A DNA stretch of 64,000 bases from Kappaphycus alvarezii. Lineage: Eukaryota > Rhodophyta > Florideophyceae > Gigartinales > Solieriaceae. Both the position numbers and the translations under genes were made by a program. This document shows positions 12,186 through 21,522 of this stretch, in pieces. Under the pieces are notes generated by a model. The model saw nothing but the letters and a program-made list of their open reading frames with translations, had not been told where the DNA came from and did no database searches. The number at the start of each line of letters is the position of its first letter. The stretch's first letter is position 1. Location: positions 1,426,001 through 1,490,000 of the forward strand of contig NADL03000523.1 of the NCBI GenBank assembly GCA_002205965.3. Reading direction: 5' to 3'.

Positions 12186-12407
12186 TGACAGAAAATGAAA
12201 TCGTGTCGTATGCGACTCAATCTCTCCTTTGCTCGTAGCTGGGATCAAGTATTGCAGGTCCATAGTTTTCATTGTTACTACAGTACTATATTCTTATATA
12301 CTAGCTTTTATGACCATTAAAAACAATATAGATTACAATTCATTTAAAGAACATCAGTTACCATCAATTTCAATTGAAGTTGAGTCAATATTTGTTCTTA
12401 TCCAACA
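12186..12407 (-). repeat. Copia-2 5' LTR
   Basis: 222 bp, bounded by TGACAGAAAA and TATCCAACA. In element orientation it lies upstream of gag. I do not see a convincing primer binding site just inside it. Followed by CAACA, the probable target duplication. Confidence 0.8.
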
Positions 12408-12790
12408 CAACAAACGTGAATTTTTACGCCGCTCGGTTGTTGCGCGATAGGATACGTTTCCGTTACAGTAGCATCACTGAACACATCTTATTACAGGTTC
12501 GGCTGACCGCAGACGGATGCGCGATGAGAAAGGCAGCAGCAGGCGTCGCTAAGTATGCCTGGCGGCGGATCCTTAGCTGATATTCTCCTAATATCAGCTT
12601 CCGTGTGTAGAACGGTGCTTAGAAACCTCTCCCACTCGTCTTCCTTCCAGAATACCTTTGCTGCCTACTTGCACCAGGCTCAGTACAAAAGAAAATCGAT
12701 TTTGTTCTTTATTGTTTGAAAAGTGCGGTTCGGCTATCCCCCGGTGCATTTTAGACGTGTTCAGGATAGTGGGTTATGTCACTCGTGTGC

Positions 12791-13030
12791 CTAAATGGCT
12801 AGCTGAAAGCCTTCCCGCAGGCATGATGCATTGGACATCACTGCTGCTGCCGCATGCCTCTGCGTTAAGACCGCTCGAACCCTCTCGTATGTCTCCATTG
12901 CCCTACCAGCCAAATTCCGCGCCACGTCGGTCAGCACTGCGTAGGCGTCTGGATGCCAGCCCCCGAGGGTGTGTAAAGGGATACGCAAAATACTGTGTGT
13001 ATTATCGGGCTCATTTGCAAGACTGGTCAC
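12791..13030 (-). pseudogene. Family A C-terminal fragment, copy 2
   Basis: The minus strand encodes HTLGGWHPDAYAVL, AGRAMETYERVRAVLTQRH and AAAAVMSNASCLREGF. The same three blocks occur in the copies at 20410-20770, 45330-45540 and 57500-57700, so the frame is real coding relic. It lies in the C-terminal part of the REL region. A 182-codon plus-strand ORF at 12658-13206 is its shadow. Bases 12413-12790 would be its 3' UTR; no clear tail is seen. Confidence 0.6.
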
Positions 13031-13415
13031 TGTCAGTGTTTCTGGGAGACCACCATGTCCGTCAGATAAGCTTGGGTGGAGTCGCCGGGAAACTCCAAAA
13101 GGTGGCTATCAGCGTGTGCATAGCTTTGTGCACGGTGCAGGGTTACGCCAGGATCATCAGGGCATTTCACGTGTTCGGAGTCGATGATGTTGGCCGCCGT
13201 CGCTAAATTCAGCGTTGCTACAGGGGTGAATCTGTGGCCTCTTCGGTGCAAGTTGCTGGCGGACCGCACTTGTCATCGGCAACGTCAAAACGTGCAGCTT
13301 AATGTGCTTGTTCACGGTTGTCAGCTCGCTCATACAACAACGAACTTCTGTCGCGATCAACCGACGACAACTCAACCGCTCCTGGCTCGGATAGATTTTT
13401 CCCCCTTTGAGGGCC

Positions 13416-13980
13416 GCTAGGCCCCCCCTTTCCTACGTTCAAGCCCGAAGTCGCCTATGGGCAGGCGTGCACTGGGCGCGAGGGTGACACTATTACGAGC
13501 TCGGAAACGGCGAACAACTTGGCTCTTTTGGAACTGAGCCCTGTTCCATCAGCCTCTACAACAAACAAACCACCGGTCAACTCTTCATGTCTACCGAACC
13601 CCTCACGCTCAACATCTGCCGATGATGGGAAGCCCTTATCTTCTTCGGAAGCCGCCCCCATCGCATTCAACCCCGAAGTCGCCTATGGGCAGGCGTACAC
13701 TAGGCGCGAGGGCGAGGCTATTACGAGCATGAAGACGACCACCGGTTTGCCTCTGCAGGGTCCGTATGAAACCAAGAGTCTGATTAGTTTCTCTCTCATC
13801 CCCCTTCGCATGTTAGATGAACGCGGTGGAAGGAGAATGTCACTGGGAAAACAAAGGAAATCGCCTTGCGAGGTCAGCTTGTTGAATGGCACCGCCCGCC
13901 TCGTGGTGGCTCTTCGCGGCCCGCGCAACGACGGGGGGACGAAGAGGGGGGCGGGGGAGGAAGGGAGGGAAGGGAATTAG
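13416..13980 (+). CDS. GC-rich ORF with an in-frame internal repeat, unknown
   Basis: An open frame of 188 codons without recognised domains. A block PEVAYGQ(A)(C/Y)T-REG is encoded twice, 76 codons apart and in frame, joined by a Ser/Pro-rich stretch. The C-terminal 50 codons are Gly/Arg-rich because of a purine-rich run at 13930-13978. Base composition differs from the AT-rich neighbours. It lies between family A and family B fragments and may be part of an unrecognised element. The frame upstream is closed by a TGA at about 13413. I cannot name a function. Confidence 0.25.
13443..13733 (+). repeat. Pair of ~60-bp direct repeats 228 bp apart
   Basis: 13443-13503 and 13671-13731 share CCCGAAGTCGCCTATGGGC and continue to TATTACGAGC with about five differences in 60. 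The spacing of 228 bp is a multiple of three. Confidence 0.85.
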
Positions 13981-14554
13981 GGGATTTTTCAAAATCGACA
14001 AACGTGTCTTGATATTCCTCACCTCAATTTTAAGCTAACAGAGGACGGTCACTAAAAGCTAAGACAGGAAATCTTCACACACAAAGTCACAGCTATTGTG
14101 ATCACTTTGCCATTGTGACACCTACAGACGACAGAGAGCCGTGCTGCAACCATCTCGACAGTCCTCCAAGAGAGGCTGGACCTTTCCAATGGGGCGGGCA
14201 AACCCCTTCTGTCACCGATACTATATCCCATGATCAAAACGCTGGGACTGCATACTGTTCAAACATTCCTCGAGGAGCGTGGTGGTCATATTCGAAAGCC
14301 AACAGATCCAGCCGAACAAGGAACGCAATTTTCTGCTTCAACTGTCATTTATAACTAAACTGCTCACTTCTGTTATTCGCCTTCACACATTTATAAAGGT
14401 GAAAAAGATCGACAACCTAAAAAGACGATGTGATACAGAAATGTTTAAATGAAAAGGCTGGGCGGAAGCTCCAAAACCAACGCCAGTATCTTTGGATACT
14501 GACTTCAAGAATTATGTGCGTATTAATGTGAAAATTAAGCAAATATTCTAGTCT

Positions 14555-14960
14555 ATCTTGGTTCAGGCGTGGTGGTGGATCTTTACGAGTTGTACCATAT
14601 GGCACAGAAGCGTGCGGAGGATATTCAGAAATCAACTGCGAATGCAGGCGGCGGGTGGAACCCTGTCGCGCCTTCATCACTTGGAGAATAAACGCAAGAC
14701 CGGTATCAAATTCGCGAAGCTCCTGTTAAGGGGAGGAACCGCGACGGGAAGCAGCGAGGGAAGCAAGGCGGCGGAAAAAACCCTGGCCGTCATCGCCAAA
14801 GGCGCCATAGAAATTAATCCCAACAGGGGAGAGGACGATATCGATTTGGTCGCAGTAACCGCCATAATGACGATGTTTCTCGCGCTCTGCGAGTGTCAAA
14901 GCAGTGCCTGCGGTAACCGTACTTGGCAAATGTGGCGGCGAGCGGAGGGGCGGGCAACAG
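14555..14960 (-). pseudogene. Family B REL element, C-terminal fragment 1
   Basis: The minus strand gives AEREKHRHYGGYCDQIDI, PVGINFYGAFGDDG and FFRRLASLAA. This matches the end of REL-type elements in which an AERxKHRxY helix precedes a PVxI-x-FGG(W/F)G-like strand. The last part (14558-14735) is repeated at 45575-45750 with about 80% identity, ending LRTLLCH-VQLVKI. It differs from family A, so I call it family B. 5'-truncated, with stops and frameshifts. Confidence 0.5.
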
Positions 14961-15011
14961 AAACGTCAACGGTTCATGCAGTGATACTAAATTGTGGTGT
15001 AATGTTTTCAT

Positions 15012-15339
15012 TCGAGGTCTACACTTTATATATATTCCCGGACTACAAACGCACATCGAGGCCCAGCAATTTTCCCAGTGGCTCCGATAACACTGCCAAG
15101 TCCCGCTGTTTGCTCCTGGCAAACCATGCCCAAGACCAAATTGCCCTCACACGTTGGACGCCCATGGGCGCCCACCTCCTCTACTGCCTGCACGGCCCCC
15201 ATAGGAGCATTCTTCGCGACCGACATGTGAATCTTTTGGCTAGGGACCTTGCGAAAGCCGCCCGTCATCCCGTCGCAGAGCCACAAGAGGGCCTCCACCG
15301 CACGAGACCGGATATTCGGGAAATGGGAAGCCGCGGAGG
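15012..15339 (+). pseudogene. Family A copy 3, REL region, left half
   Basis: The plus strand encodes HIEAQQFSQWLR, a stop, then PLFAPGKPCPRPNCPHTLD (knuckle), and after a frameshift HLLYCLHGPHR, ARDLAKAARHPVAEPQEGLH and TRPDIREMGSRGG. It matches copy 1 residue for residue in many places. It ends exactly at the Copia-1 target duplication GGAGG. Joining to 20410 in frame continues IDFFDITFVNPL, giving the REL motif PD-X13-D intact. 5'-truncated near 15012. Confidence 0.75.
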
Positions 15340-15618
15340 TATGAATATGACAGCTTGTCTACTCAAGCTAGCATCCGTTCGTTATCTGTTTGAATTTGTA
15401 TTTGCTATTTGATGCACTCTGACTAACTGAGTGTTTTGTGTTAATGTTACGCCCGCTTAATTGATATGGTTTTGTAGTTATAAGGCTAGGTAATCTTGGC
15501 TTTGTAAAGGTGAGCGAGAGAAGAGAGATATCGCATCTATTGTGTACTCTGTTCTACGCAAAGGTATTCTCACTCGACGTGATCGACAAGTACTGTAACG
15601 CAACACGAACTATTCTTA
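15340..15618 (+). repeat. Copia-1 5' LTR
   Basis: Begins TATGAATATGAC and ends GAACTATTCTTA; the outer eight bases form an imperfect inverted repeat (TATGAATA / TATTCTTA). Differences from the 3' LTR are three substitutions and one single-base indel. Confidence 0.9.
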
Positions 15619-15634
15619 GTTATGGGCCCAGCGC
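15619..15634 (+). promoter_or_regulatory. Copia-1 primer binding site (internal initiator-Met tRNA)
   Basis: GTTATGGGCCCAGCGC directly follows the LTR. It is complementary to the anticodon stem-loop of animal-type initiator tRNA-Met, as in Drosophila copia, where a half-tRNA primes minus-strand synthesis (established for copia). The ATG inside it is also the first codon of gag. The related Copia-3 has GCTATGGGTCCAG at the same place. Confidence 0.75.
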
Positions 15635-16470
15635 TCCAAACTGGCCTGCCGTCAAGGCCAAAGTTCTCATGGGACGCTAAATCTCCTCCTTGGACAGACG
15701 GCAAAGGAGATCAGCAAGAATACCGTGACGCAGTAAAACCCTGGCAGACATTTCACAACGCTCTCCCGGACTCGAACAGTAATAAGATTCCTGCAGCATT
15801 ACAGGCAGTGTGCCTCAAGTCCCAGCTGTATGGACGCGCCAAGGACCTTGCTCAGGAATTCCAGATGATGACCTGACTGGAAATGGCACTGTAGACCTCA
15901 TTGTAGGCAAGATATATCAGAAAGATGCACTTTCTGTTGTAAGTGAAGCCTATAGGGCTTTTAACCAACTATGGAACACTAGGAGGAGGAACGCAGAGAC
16001 AATGAAGAATTTTGAATCTAGATTCTCTGCTCAAGTGGAAAAGCTCAATTCGATTGCAACGACAACTAAGCTACCAGAGTGTATACCTGCGCTCATGCTG
16101 CTATCCAACTCGTCCATTGATGACTTTCAACGAGTTTCTGTCATGGCAGCTGCAGCTCCTTCTAATGAGAACTTGAATTCTCAGTCAAGCAATGACCAAT
16201 TTTTAAGCTCTATTACGTATCAATCGGTAGCTTCGGTGATCAAGCAGTGTGACAAGTCTTCACACTCAGGTGTAGACACAGAGCTTGAACCACTCAAAGC
16301 TAGTGCAGCCGGAACTAATCGTTCCTATGGTAATAACAGAGGTAACAACACCCGTTACAGAGGCTAATCTCCAACAATGATATTCCCGTGTAATTTTTGT
16401 GGCAAATACGGCCACTGGAAACGTAATCATAACCCAGATGGATCTCTTCCATCTCATGTGAAATGATATG
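15622..16470 (+). pseudogene. Copia-1 gag
   Basis: Starts at the ATG within the primer binding site (MGPALQTGLPSRPKFSW). Frame 1 runs to a TGA at 15876; after a frameshift near 15850 a second frame (to 16367) has YQKDALSVVSEAYRAF and NFESRFSAQVEKLNS, the conserved core of this copia gag family. The knuckle at 16388-16430 reads CNFCGKYGHWKRNH, with histidine in place of the last cysteine. Only one frameshift and one stop break an otherwise complete gene of about 280 codons. Confidence 0.7.
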
Positions 16471-16520
16471 ATTCTCCTCAGGTTTCGAGCAACTTTGGAC
16501 ACCGTTCTGGAAACAACGGA

Positions 16521-17018
16521 TTGACCTCTAACACGACACGAGGTCGGCAAGATAATGGAAAGCCTAAGTTGATCTCATTCAACATGGGTTTCCTAGTAGG
16601 CTCTTCAGCAAAGGCCATGTGCAAGACTGAGCTAGGACCATTAGTTGACGATGGAGAACCGTACTCGGTTATTGGTCTCGTTGAGCTGAATTTATTGGCA
16701 GACCACATAGGAGTACATGTTAATCCGACACTTGGTGCCATACCTGAATCTCTAAATGGACACACCCACTGGCAATACGGGACCGGAGAACACGCTAGTC
16801 CGTCAACACGAACATTCGGATCTATTATCCTCACTGCTACGTCTGACAATGGTAATGCCATTCAAATCACCCACCTAGTTTTAAATGGATCATCGCAGTG
16901 GGTCATAGGAAGAAATGTCACGCGAAAGGCCAACATCGAACACATTGGCAAGAATGCAATAGTATTCATTGCAGATGGACGACGTGATTCCATATCCATG
17001 GTGGATCATAAGTTCTGA
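16521..17018 (+). pseudogene. Copia-1 protease
   Basis: 165 open codons. GPLVDDGEPYSVIGLVEL carries the active-site D-D-G variant of the aspartic protease, and SSQWVIGRNVT matches the second conserved block near the end. The part upstream (knuckle) is in another frame. It would cut the gag-pol precursor. Copia-3 keeps the matching LLLDAGATQSVMD and SSPWFIGRYFT. Confidence 0.65.
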
Positions 17019-17099
17019 AGCTACATAGCTTTGCACAAGTTTACCCCTTCTCATAACCATGGATCGACACTATCGTGATTATCTGCATTCGCCGTTGAC

Positions 17100-17756
17100 A
17101 AAGCACCATGGTCTGAGGTCAAGAAAATTGGTGATAAAGTTCACAAGCATGTCTGCGGTCACGCATCCTTTACAGATTATAAGTTACTACTTCAAAGAAA
17201 TGGTCTATGCAACGTTGTTATCGCATCATACCTCGCTCAAGTCGTCAATGGATGTACTTCTTGTCGTTCGACGATGGTTCCCCAACCTAGTCGCAAGGTT
17301 TCTATTAGCACGCTATCGAAGAACTTTAATGAAGTCGTTTGTATTGATCATTTGTACTTGGATGTGACCCTATTATTACACTGCATGGATTTAATAAGCA
17401 GGTACTCTACTGCCTACATTGTCGATTCAACCGCTCTTAGCGAAGCGGTGATTGGATTTGAAGCCTCATGGGTTTCGCAGTTCTGGTACCCTGATACCAT
17501 TAGAGGAGACAAGGCATTTCAAGTTGGTGAATTTAAGAAGTATGCCGGTAAGCTTGGCATTGAAATATCTCCTGTACCGCCCAGACGACGCTCAAAAAAT
17601 GCTTTCGAGTCTAAGCATAATATCATACGTAGCATTTTTACCCGCCTTTTGGCAGACAAAGAGGATAACTTTACTCGAAATTTGCAGCGTATAAGGCTGT
17701 CTCAATTTCAAATGATCTATATGGCAACGATACTATGTCTGCATTTGAACTTGTAA
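17100..17756 (+). pseudogene. Copia-1 integrase
   Basis: HHCC zinc module: HKHVCGH ... CTSC (17134-17262). Core residues are Asp in VCIDHLYLD, Asp in IRGDKAF and Glu in NAFESKHN, in the spacing expected of D,D,E integrases. Frame 0 is open from about 17110 to 17756. The integrase joins element cDNA to the chromosome. Confidence 0.7.
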
Positions 17757-18715
17757 AGGGATTTTCTCCTCCCGTTGCATCGAAGCCTATCGACAATGTC
17801 ATACCGAATGAAATTCGAGAGGCTAGAGAGCAGCTTCATGCAAGACGCAAAATGGGACTTATTTTGCGTTCAAATGCTGTCAAGGAAATAACGCTCTCGA
17901 TTGGTCACAATGTTGAGGTTTTTCAGAAAAAGGATTACGAGAAAAGAGGAAAATGGTCTAATCCGAAACTAATCCTCTCCACGAATCGTGCTGCTCGTAC
18001 AGCTACCGTACCCGGACGTAATGGCAGAGAAATCACCGTGGCAATTGAAGATGTTCATCAAGCACTAACTCGAGAGAGCTTTGCTCAGATAGTACAAGAA
18101 GGTCTAGACGTGATTTCTGAAACGACTATTGAAATATTAGATATAACGATTGCAGGCCAAGGCAATACTGCTCGTGAAGCACTAAAGTTTGATGACTCCG
18201 AGAATAATTTACCACAATCTCAGTTGGCCACACCTGTTGACGCCGACTTTGGATCTGACACTCCAAATGAACAACCTTACGTTGGAGACAACATATCGGT
18301 GTTTTGGCCTGTGGATGACCAGTTTTACGATGGCACAGTTCATTCACAAGAAGATGATGGTCGTATGAATATACATTATGATGACGGAGAAACGGAATGC
18401 CTGGACATGACAAAGGAAGTTTGGAAATTTAACGATCCCATTCAAGTCAGCTACAGTAAGCTCTCCGCGCCATTGGAAGTCACAAGCACTGAGACCACCG
18501 CACTCTCTTCAATGCAGAAGCACTTCGGTGACAAGCCCTTCTTGCCTTACCATGCACAAGGGTTTGAAGAATACCCATTGGTCAATGCTTATAAGGCTGA
18601 AGAGGAGACCTTGTTGAAAACTATTCGCCCAGTAACGCATGACGATGTACCACCTGACTCAAACATAATCAACAGCCAAACCCTCTACAAGGTTAAGAAA
18701 AATGATGATGGCTAG
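17735..18715 (+). pseudogene. Copia-1 integrase tail and linker with Tudor-like module
   Basis: 326 codons overlapping the integrase end by a frameshift. Residues 55-110 (EVFQKKDYEKRGKW ... VAIEDVHQAL) look like the small barrel after copia integrase. Residues 182-231 (VGDNISVFWPVDDQFYDG, then YDDGETECLD) resemble Tudor/PWWP-like modules; such modules bind modified histone tails in other proteins, but function here is inference. The frame continues toward the RT and stops at TAG 18713-18715. Copia-3 keeps traces of the same module at about 24620-24760. Confidence 0.6.
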
Positions 18716-19231
18716 CTGAAGCTTAAAGCACGTATCGCTCCCCATGGTAATGAAGATAACCTCAAAGATGTATTAAGCACGGACTGCACCACTTTTCCAC
18801 CAACCGGGCTTCGTATCTTGGAATCTATTGCTTCTCTGTTTGGGTGGACAATTTACAAGGCTGATGTGAAAGCAGCATTCCTGCAGACCGGTAAGGCACA
18901 GAGGGATGTCTATGTGCGCCCTCCGAAAGAAAGTAGTATGAAAGCCACGCATCTATGGCTACTGCTCACAGCATCGTATGTACTGGTTAATGGCAATGCT
19001 AAATGGAATTACCAGTCTGACAACTTAATGCTTGACATTGGACTCAGGCAGTCATCACATAAGCCGCAGTTATTCTACCAGCTGGAAAATGGGAAATTGG
19101 TATTGATAGTTGCCAAAACTGTTGATGACCTCAAAGCTGCCGGAGAAGGAAATCGAGCTAAAGAATTTATGGATAAGTTTGACAAAAAGTTTAAGTTCGG
19201 TGACATCAAACACGGTCCCGGTAAACTTTGA
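18716..19231 (+). pseudogene. Copia-1 reverse transcriptase
   Basis: Begins in the linker frame just after the TAG (LKLKARIAPHGNED), then IYKADVKAAFLQTGKAQRD (motif A aspartate) and AKTVDDLKAAG (motif C, with Thr for the usual Tyr but both Asp kept). It ends at TGA 19229-19231 after KFGDIKHGPGKL. About 170 codons are readable, with a frameshift before RNase H. Confidence 0.7.
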
Positions 19232-19323
19232 TTCTTTGGCATCAACACTGTGCAAAACAGTGACTTCACCATCGAAACTGATGCTTATGATAAGATGGAT
19301 GCAGTAACTGAGTATAGGTTTTT

Positions 19324-20115
19324 TTGCAGCGTCGAAAGCAGTATGACCAACCGTTGAATGACATTGAAAAGTCTGTCTTTGCTTCTACTAACAGCACTCT
19401 TGGTTGGATTGGAACAGCTGCTTCCCCGTTCTGTTCATTTTATGCTAGCTACTTACAACAAAAGGCACCACACATTAAGGTCTGTAACCTGGTTGAACAA
19501 ATCAGTGTTGTAAGAAAGCTAAAAAGGCTTGGAACTGCTATCGCTTATCCTAGACCTACGGACAAAAATGAATATGAGCCAAGCATTCTTGTATTCACTG
19601 ATGCATCCCGCACAGACGATTGCGGGCAACTCGGAATTTTAACAGGACTTCTCATTGGAGAGATGAAGAACAACTCGATTTATCACCTTGTGTCTTGGTT
19701 ATCTCATAAGGAAAAAAGGCCGGTCAATAGTATACCGGCTGCTAAAATATTTGCAGCCTCAAAAGGAATTGATGAAGGCAAAGCAATTGCCAAAGCATAC
19801 TCCGAGTTATTCAACATGGATGTAAAGCTCAGACTTGCTGTAGACTCCAAAGATTTGTTTACATCTTTGTCCACTCAGAAGAAGTCCATTGATAAGTCTA
19901 TTCGTGGAGATGTGAGCTGTGTCCGATATGAATTTCAGACTGGTGCTGTTGACAAGATATCTTGGATTCCTGGACAATCCAACTTGGCCGATCCGCTCAC
20001 CAAAAAGGACAGCAGCCTTACTGATGCACTTCAGCTTACACTGTTCACAGGCCGACTTTGCCTTGCCTTCGAGGACATTGCAGAGACTAAGTTATCCGAG
20101 AAGAACTTCGGCTGA
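19324..20115 (+). pseudogene. Copia-1 RNase H
   Basis: 263 open codons to the natural end (TGA 20113-20115). LVFTDASRTDD (Asp 93) and RLAVDSKDLFTSL (Asp 174) carry two catalytic residues; at the usual Glu position the protein reads PAAKIFAAS, so Lys appears to have replaced Glu (inference from family pattern). The end SWIPGQSNLADPLTKKDS is typical of copia. Confidence 0.7.
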
Positions 20116-20122
20116 AAGGGGA
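20114..20122 (+). promoter_or_regulatory. Copia-1 polypurine tract
   Basis: GAAAGGGGA overlaps the RNase H stop codon and lies four bases before the 3' LTR. This is where plus-strand priming would begin. Confidence 0.6.
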
Positions 20123-20126
20123 TCAA

Positions 20127-20404
20127 TATGAATATGACAGCTTGTCTACTCAAGCTGGCATCCGTTCGTTATCTGTTTGAATTTGTATTTGCTATTTGAT
20201 GCACTCTGACTAACTGAGTGTGTTGTGTTAATGTTACGCCCGCTTAATTGATATGATTTTGTAGTTTAAGGCTAGGTAATCTTGGCTTTGTAAAGGTGAG
20301 CGAGAGAAGAGAGATATCGCATCTATTGTGTACTCTGTTCTACGCAAAGGTATTCTCACTCGACGTGATCGACAAGTACTGTAACGCAACACGAACTATT
20401 CTTA
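20127..20404 (+). repeat. Copia-1 3' LTR
   Basis: Same ends as the 5' LTR and about 98.5% identical to it. Preceded by a purine run and followed by GGAGG. Confidence 0.9.
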
Positions 20405-20409
20405 GGAGG

Positions 20410-20770
20410 AATTGACTTCTTCGATATCACCTTCGTCAATCCTCTCGCGCCATCAAACAGGAGAATGAACACGTTCAACTCGTTGATCTCCCTTAACGCA
20501 GCCCGAGCGGCGAAGTGCAGAAAGTATCAACCCTTCATTGCTACTCCCTCTCGAGGCAGACTCGTCCCCGTGCCCATATCCACTCTTGGTGGTTGGCATG
20601 CAGGCGCATAAGCAGTGATAACCAAGGTGGCAAGAAGCGTTGCAGTCAGAGTCATGGAATCATTCGGGAAAGTTCGCGGGATATTAATTAAAAGGCATGT
20701 TGCGGCCGGTGCAAAGGCCAACGTGGCCTGCCTGCTGGCTGGCCTCGAGCCAACCTTCCAGCGACTTTGA
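20410..20770 (+). pseudogene. Family A copy 3, REL C-terminus, right half
   Basis: Continues the frame of 15012-15339: IDFFDITFVNPLAPSNRR, SLISLNAARAAKCRKYQPF, LVPVPISTLGGWHAGA, then one stop, VMESFGKVRGILIKRH and ACLLAGLEPTFQRL, ending at TGA 20768-20770. This is the best-preserved C-terminus of the family and serves as the reference for the other fragments. Copia-1 separates the two catalytic aspartates of the REL motif. Confidence 0.75.
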
Positions 20771-20890
20771 ATCGGATTAATCCCGTTCCTTGGTTCCCCT
20801 ATGCTGACCGCTTGTACAAATTATTCGATGCGCTTCGTAACATAGGCTAACCTATTTTTCAATCATTGAAACACCCCAATTTTCCTCTTT
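20771..20890 (+). other. Family A copy 3, 3' UTR and tail
   Basis: About 100 bp of non-coding sequence after the stop, ending TTGAAACACCCCAATTTTCC. This matches the tail of the short dispersed repeats (AACACCC...TTTCCCC) and shows that those repeats are family A 3' ends. Confidence 0.6.
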
Positions 20891-20991
20891 AGCGTTACCC
20901 GTCAGTGACGACTTATCCCGCATAACCCATTAGCGGCGTGGATATAACCAACCACACCTTCCACCCATTAGAATAACCCAAAAATTTCCTC
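20891..20991 (+). repeat. Type B 3'-tail repeat
   Basis: Second copy of the repeat at 4252-4343, directly after the family A tail. It ends AATAACCCAAAAATTTCCTC. TTTCCTCTTT occurs on both sides (20881-20890 and 20985-20994), but part of this belongs to the tails themselves, so a true target duplication is uncertain. Confidence 0.6.
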
Positions 20992-21522
20992 TTTTTATTC
21001 CGAGTTATCGAGGAATAATTTTATCTTTTTATTTTGGCCCTATCTTTTTGCTATATTCAGTGTTTTTTTTGCTTTCCTGCAGTTGGTATTTTACGGTTTA
21101 CTGCATATAATTATACTAGCCCGAGGGGTCTCAAACGACGCTTTTCGGATTGCGTCCGCTGTATTTTGTGAACTAGTGCTGGGGAATTGTATTTCTATTG
21201 CTAACAAAATTATTATCTATATGAATGCCTACCAGGAAATTAATGTATCAATTATTACCAAATCTGAAATATTTCCACCTAAATTATTGAATTGTAGACT
21301 GATTTTGGTAGCACGTGTACTCTGGTTCAGAGTATATATAGTCCTAGGTTGATAAAAATATTTTTACATCATTGCAGCTATCGAACTATCTCCATCGATC
21401 ATCAATCGTTAAATTGGTTTTCTATTCATACTTTTGTTTGAGCCAATTCAGGCAATTACTTATTATTGAAGTTAGGACTATTTATTCTTTGAACTTTTTA
21501 CCTCAAAAATCTCAATAGCTAT

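Larger units (their letters stand above)
6771..12407 (-). mobile_element. Copia-2, complete but old Ty1/copia element
   Basis: Two LTRs of about 220 bp (6771-6989 and 12186-12407) enclose minus-strand gag, protease, integrase, reverse transcriptase and RNase H in Ty1/copia order. Flanks CAATA (6766-6770) and CAACA (12408-12412) look like a 5-bp target duplication with one change. The LTRs are only about 84% identical by eye and every domain is broken by stops and frameshifts, so the insertion is old. It is not closely related to Copia-1 or Copia-3. Confidence 0.85.
15340..20404 (+). mobile_element. Copia-1, young Ty1/copia element
   Basis: 5065 bp. LTRs of 279 and 278 bp differ at about four sites. 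The 5-bp target duplication GGAGG lies at 15335-15339 and 20405-20409. Coding order gag, protease, integrase, reverse transcriptase, RNase H is that of Ty1/copia. The open frames are long but broken by a few stops and frameshifts. It sits inside the REL domain of a family A copy; removing the element plus one GGAGG restores that frame. Copia-3 (21516 onward) is a much older relative. Confidence 0.92.

Noticed and set aside
12658-13206. 182-codon plus-strand ORF
   Set aside because: It is antisense to a family A C-terminal frame that is conserved in several other copies.
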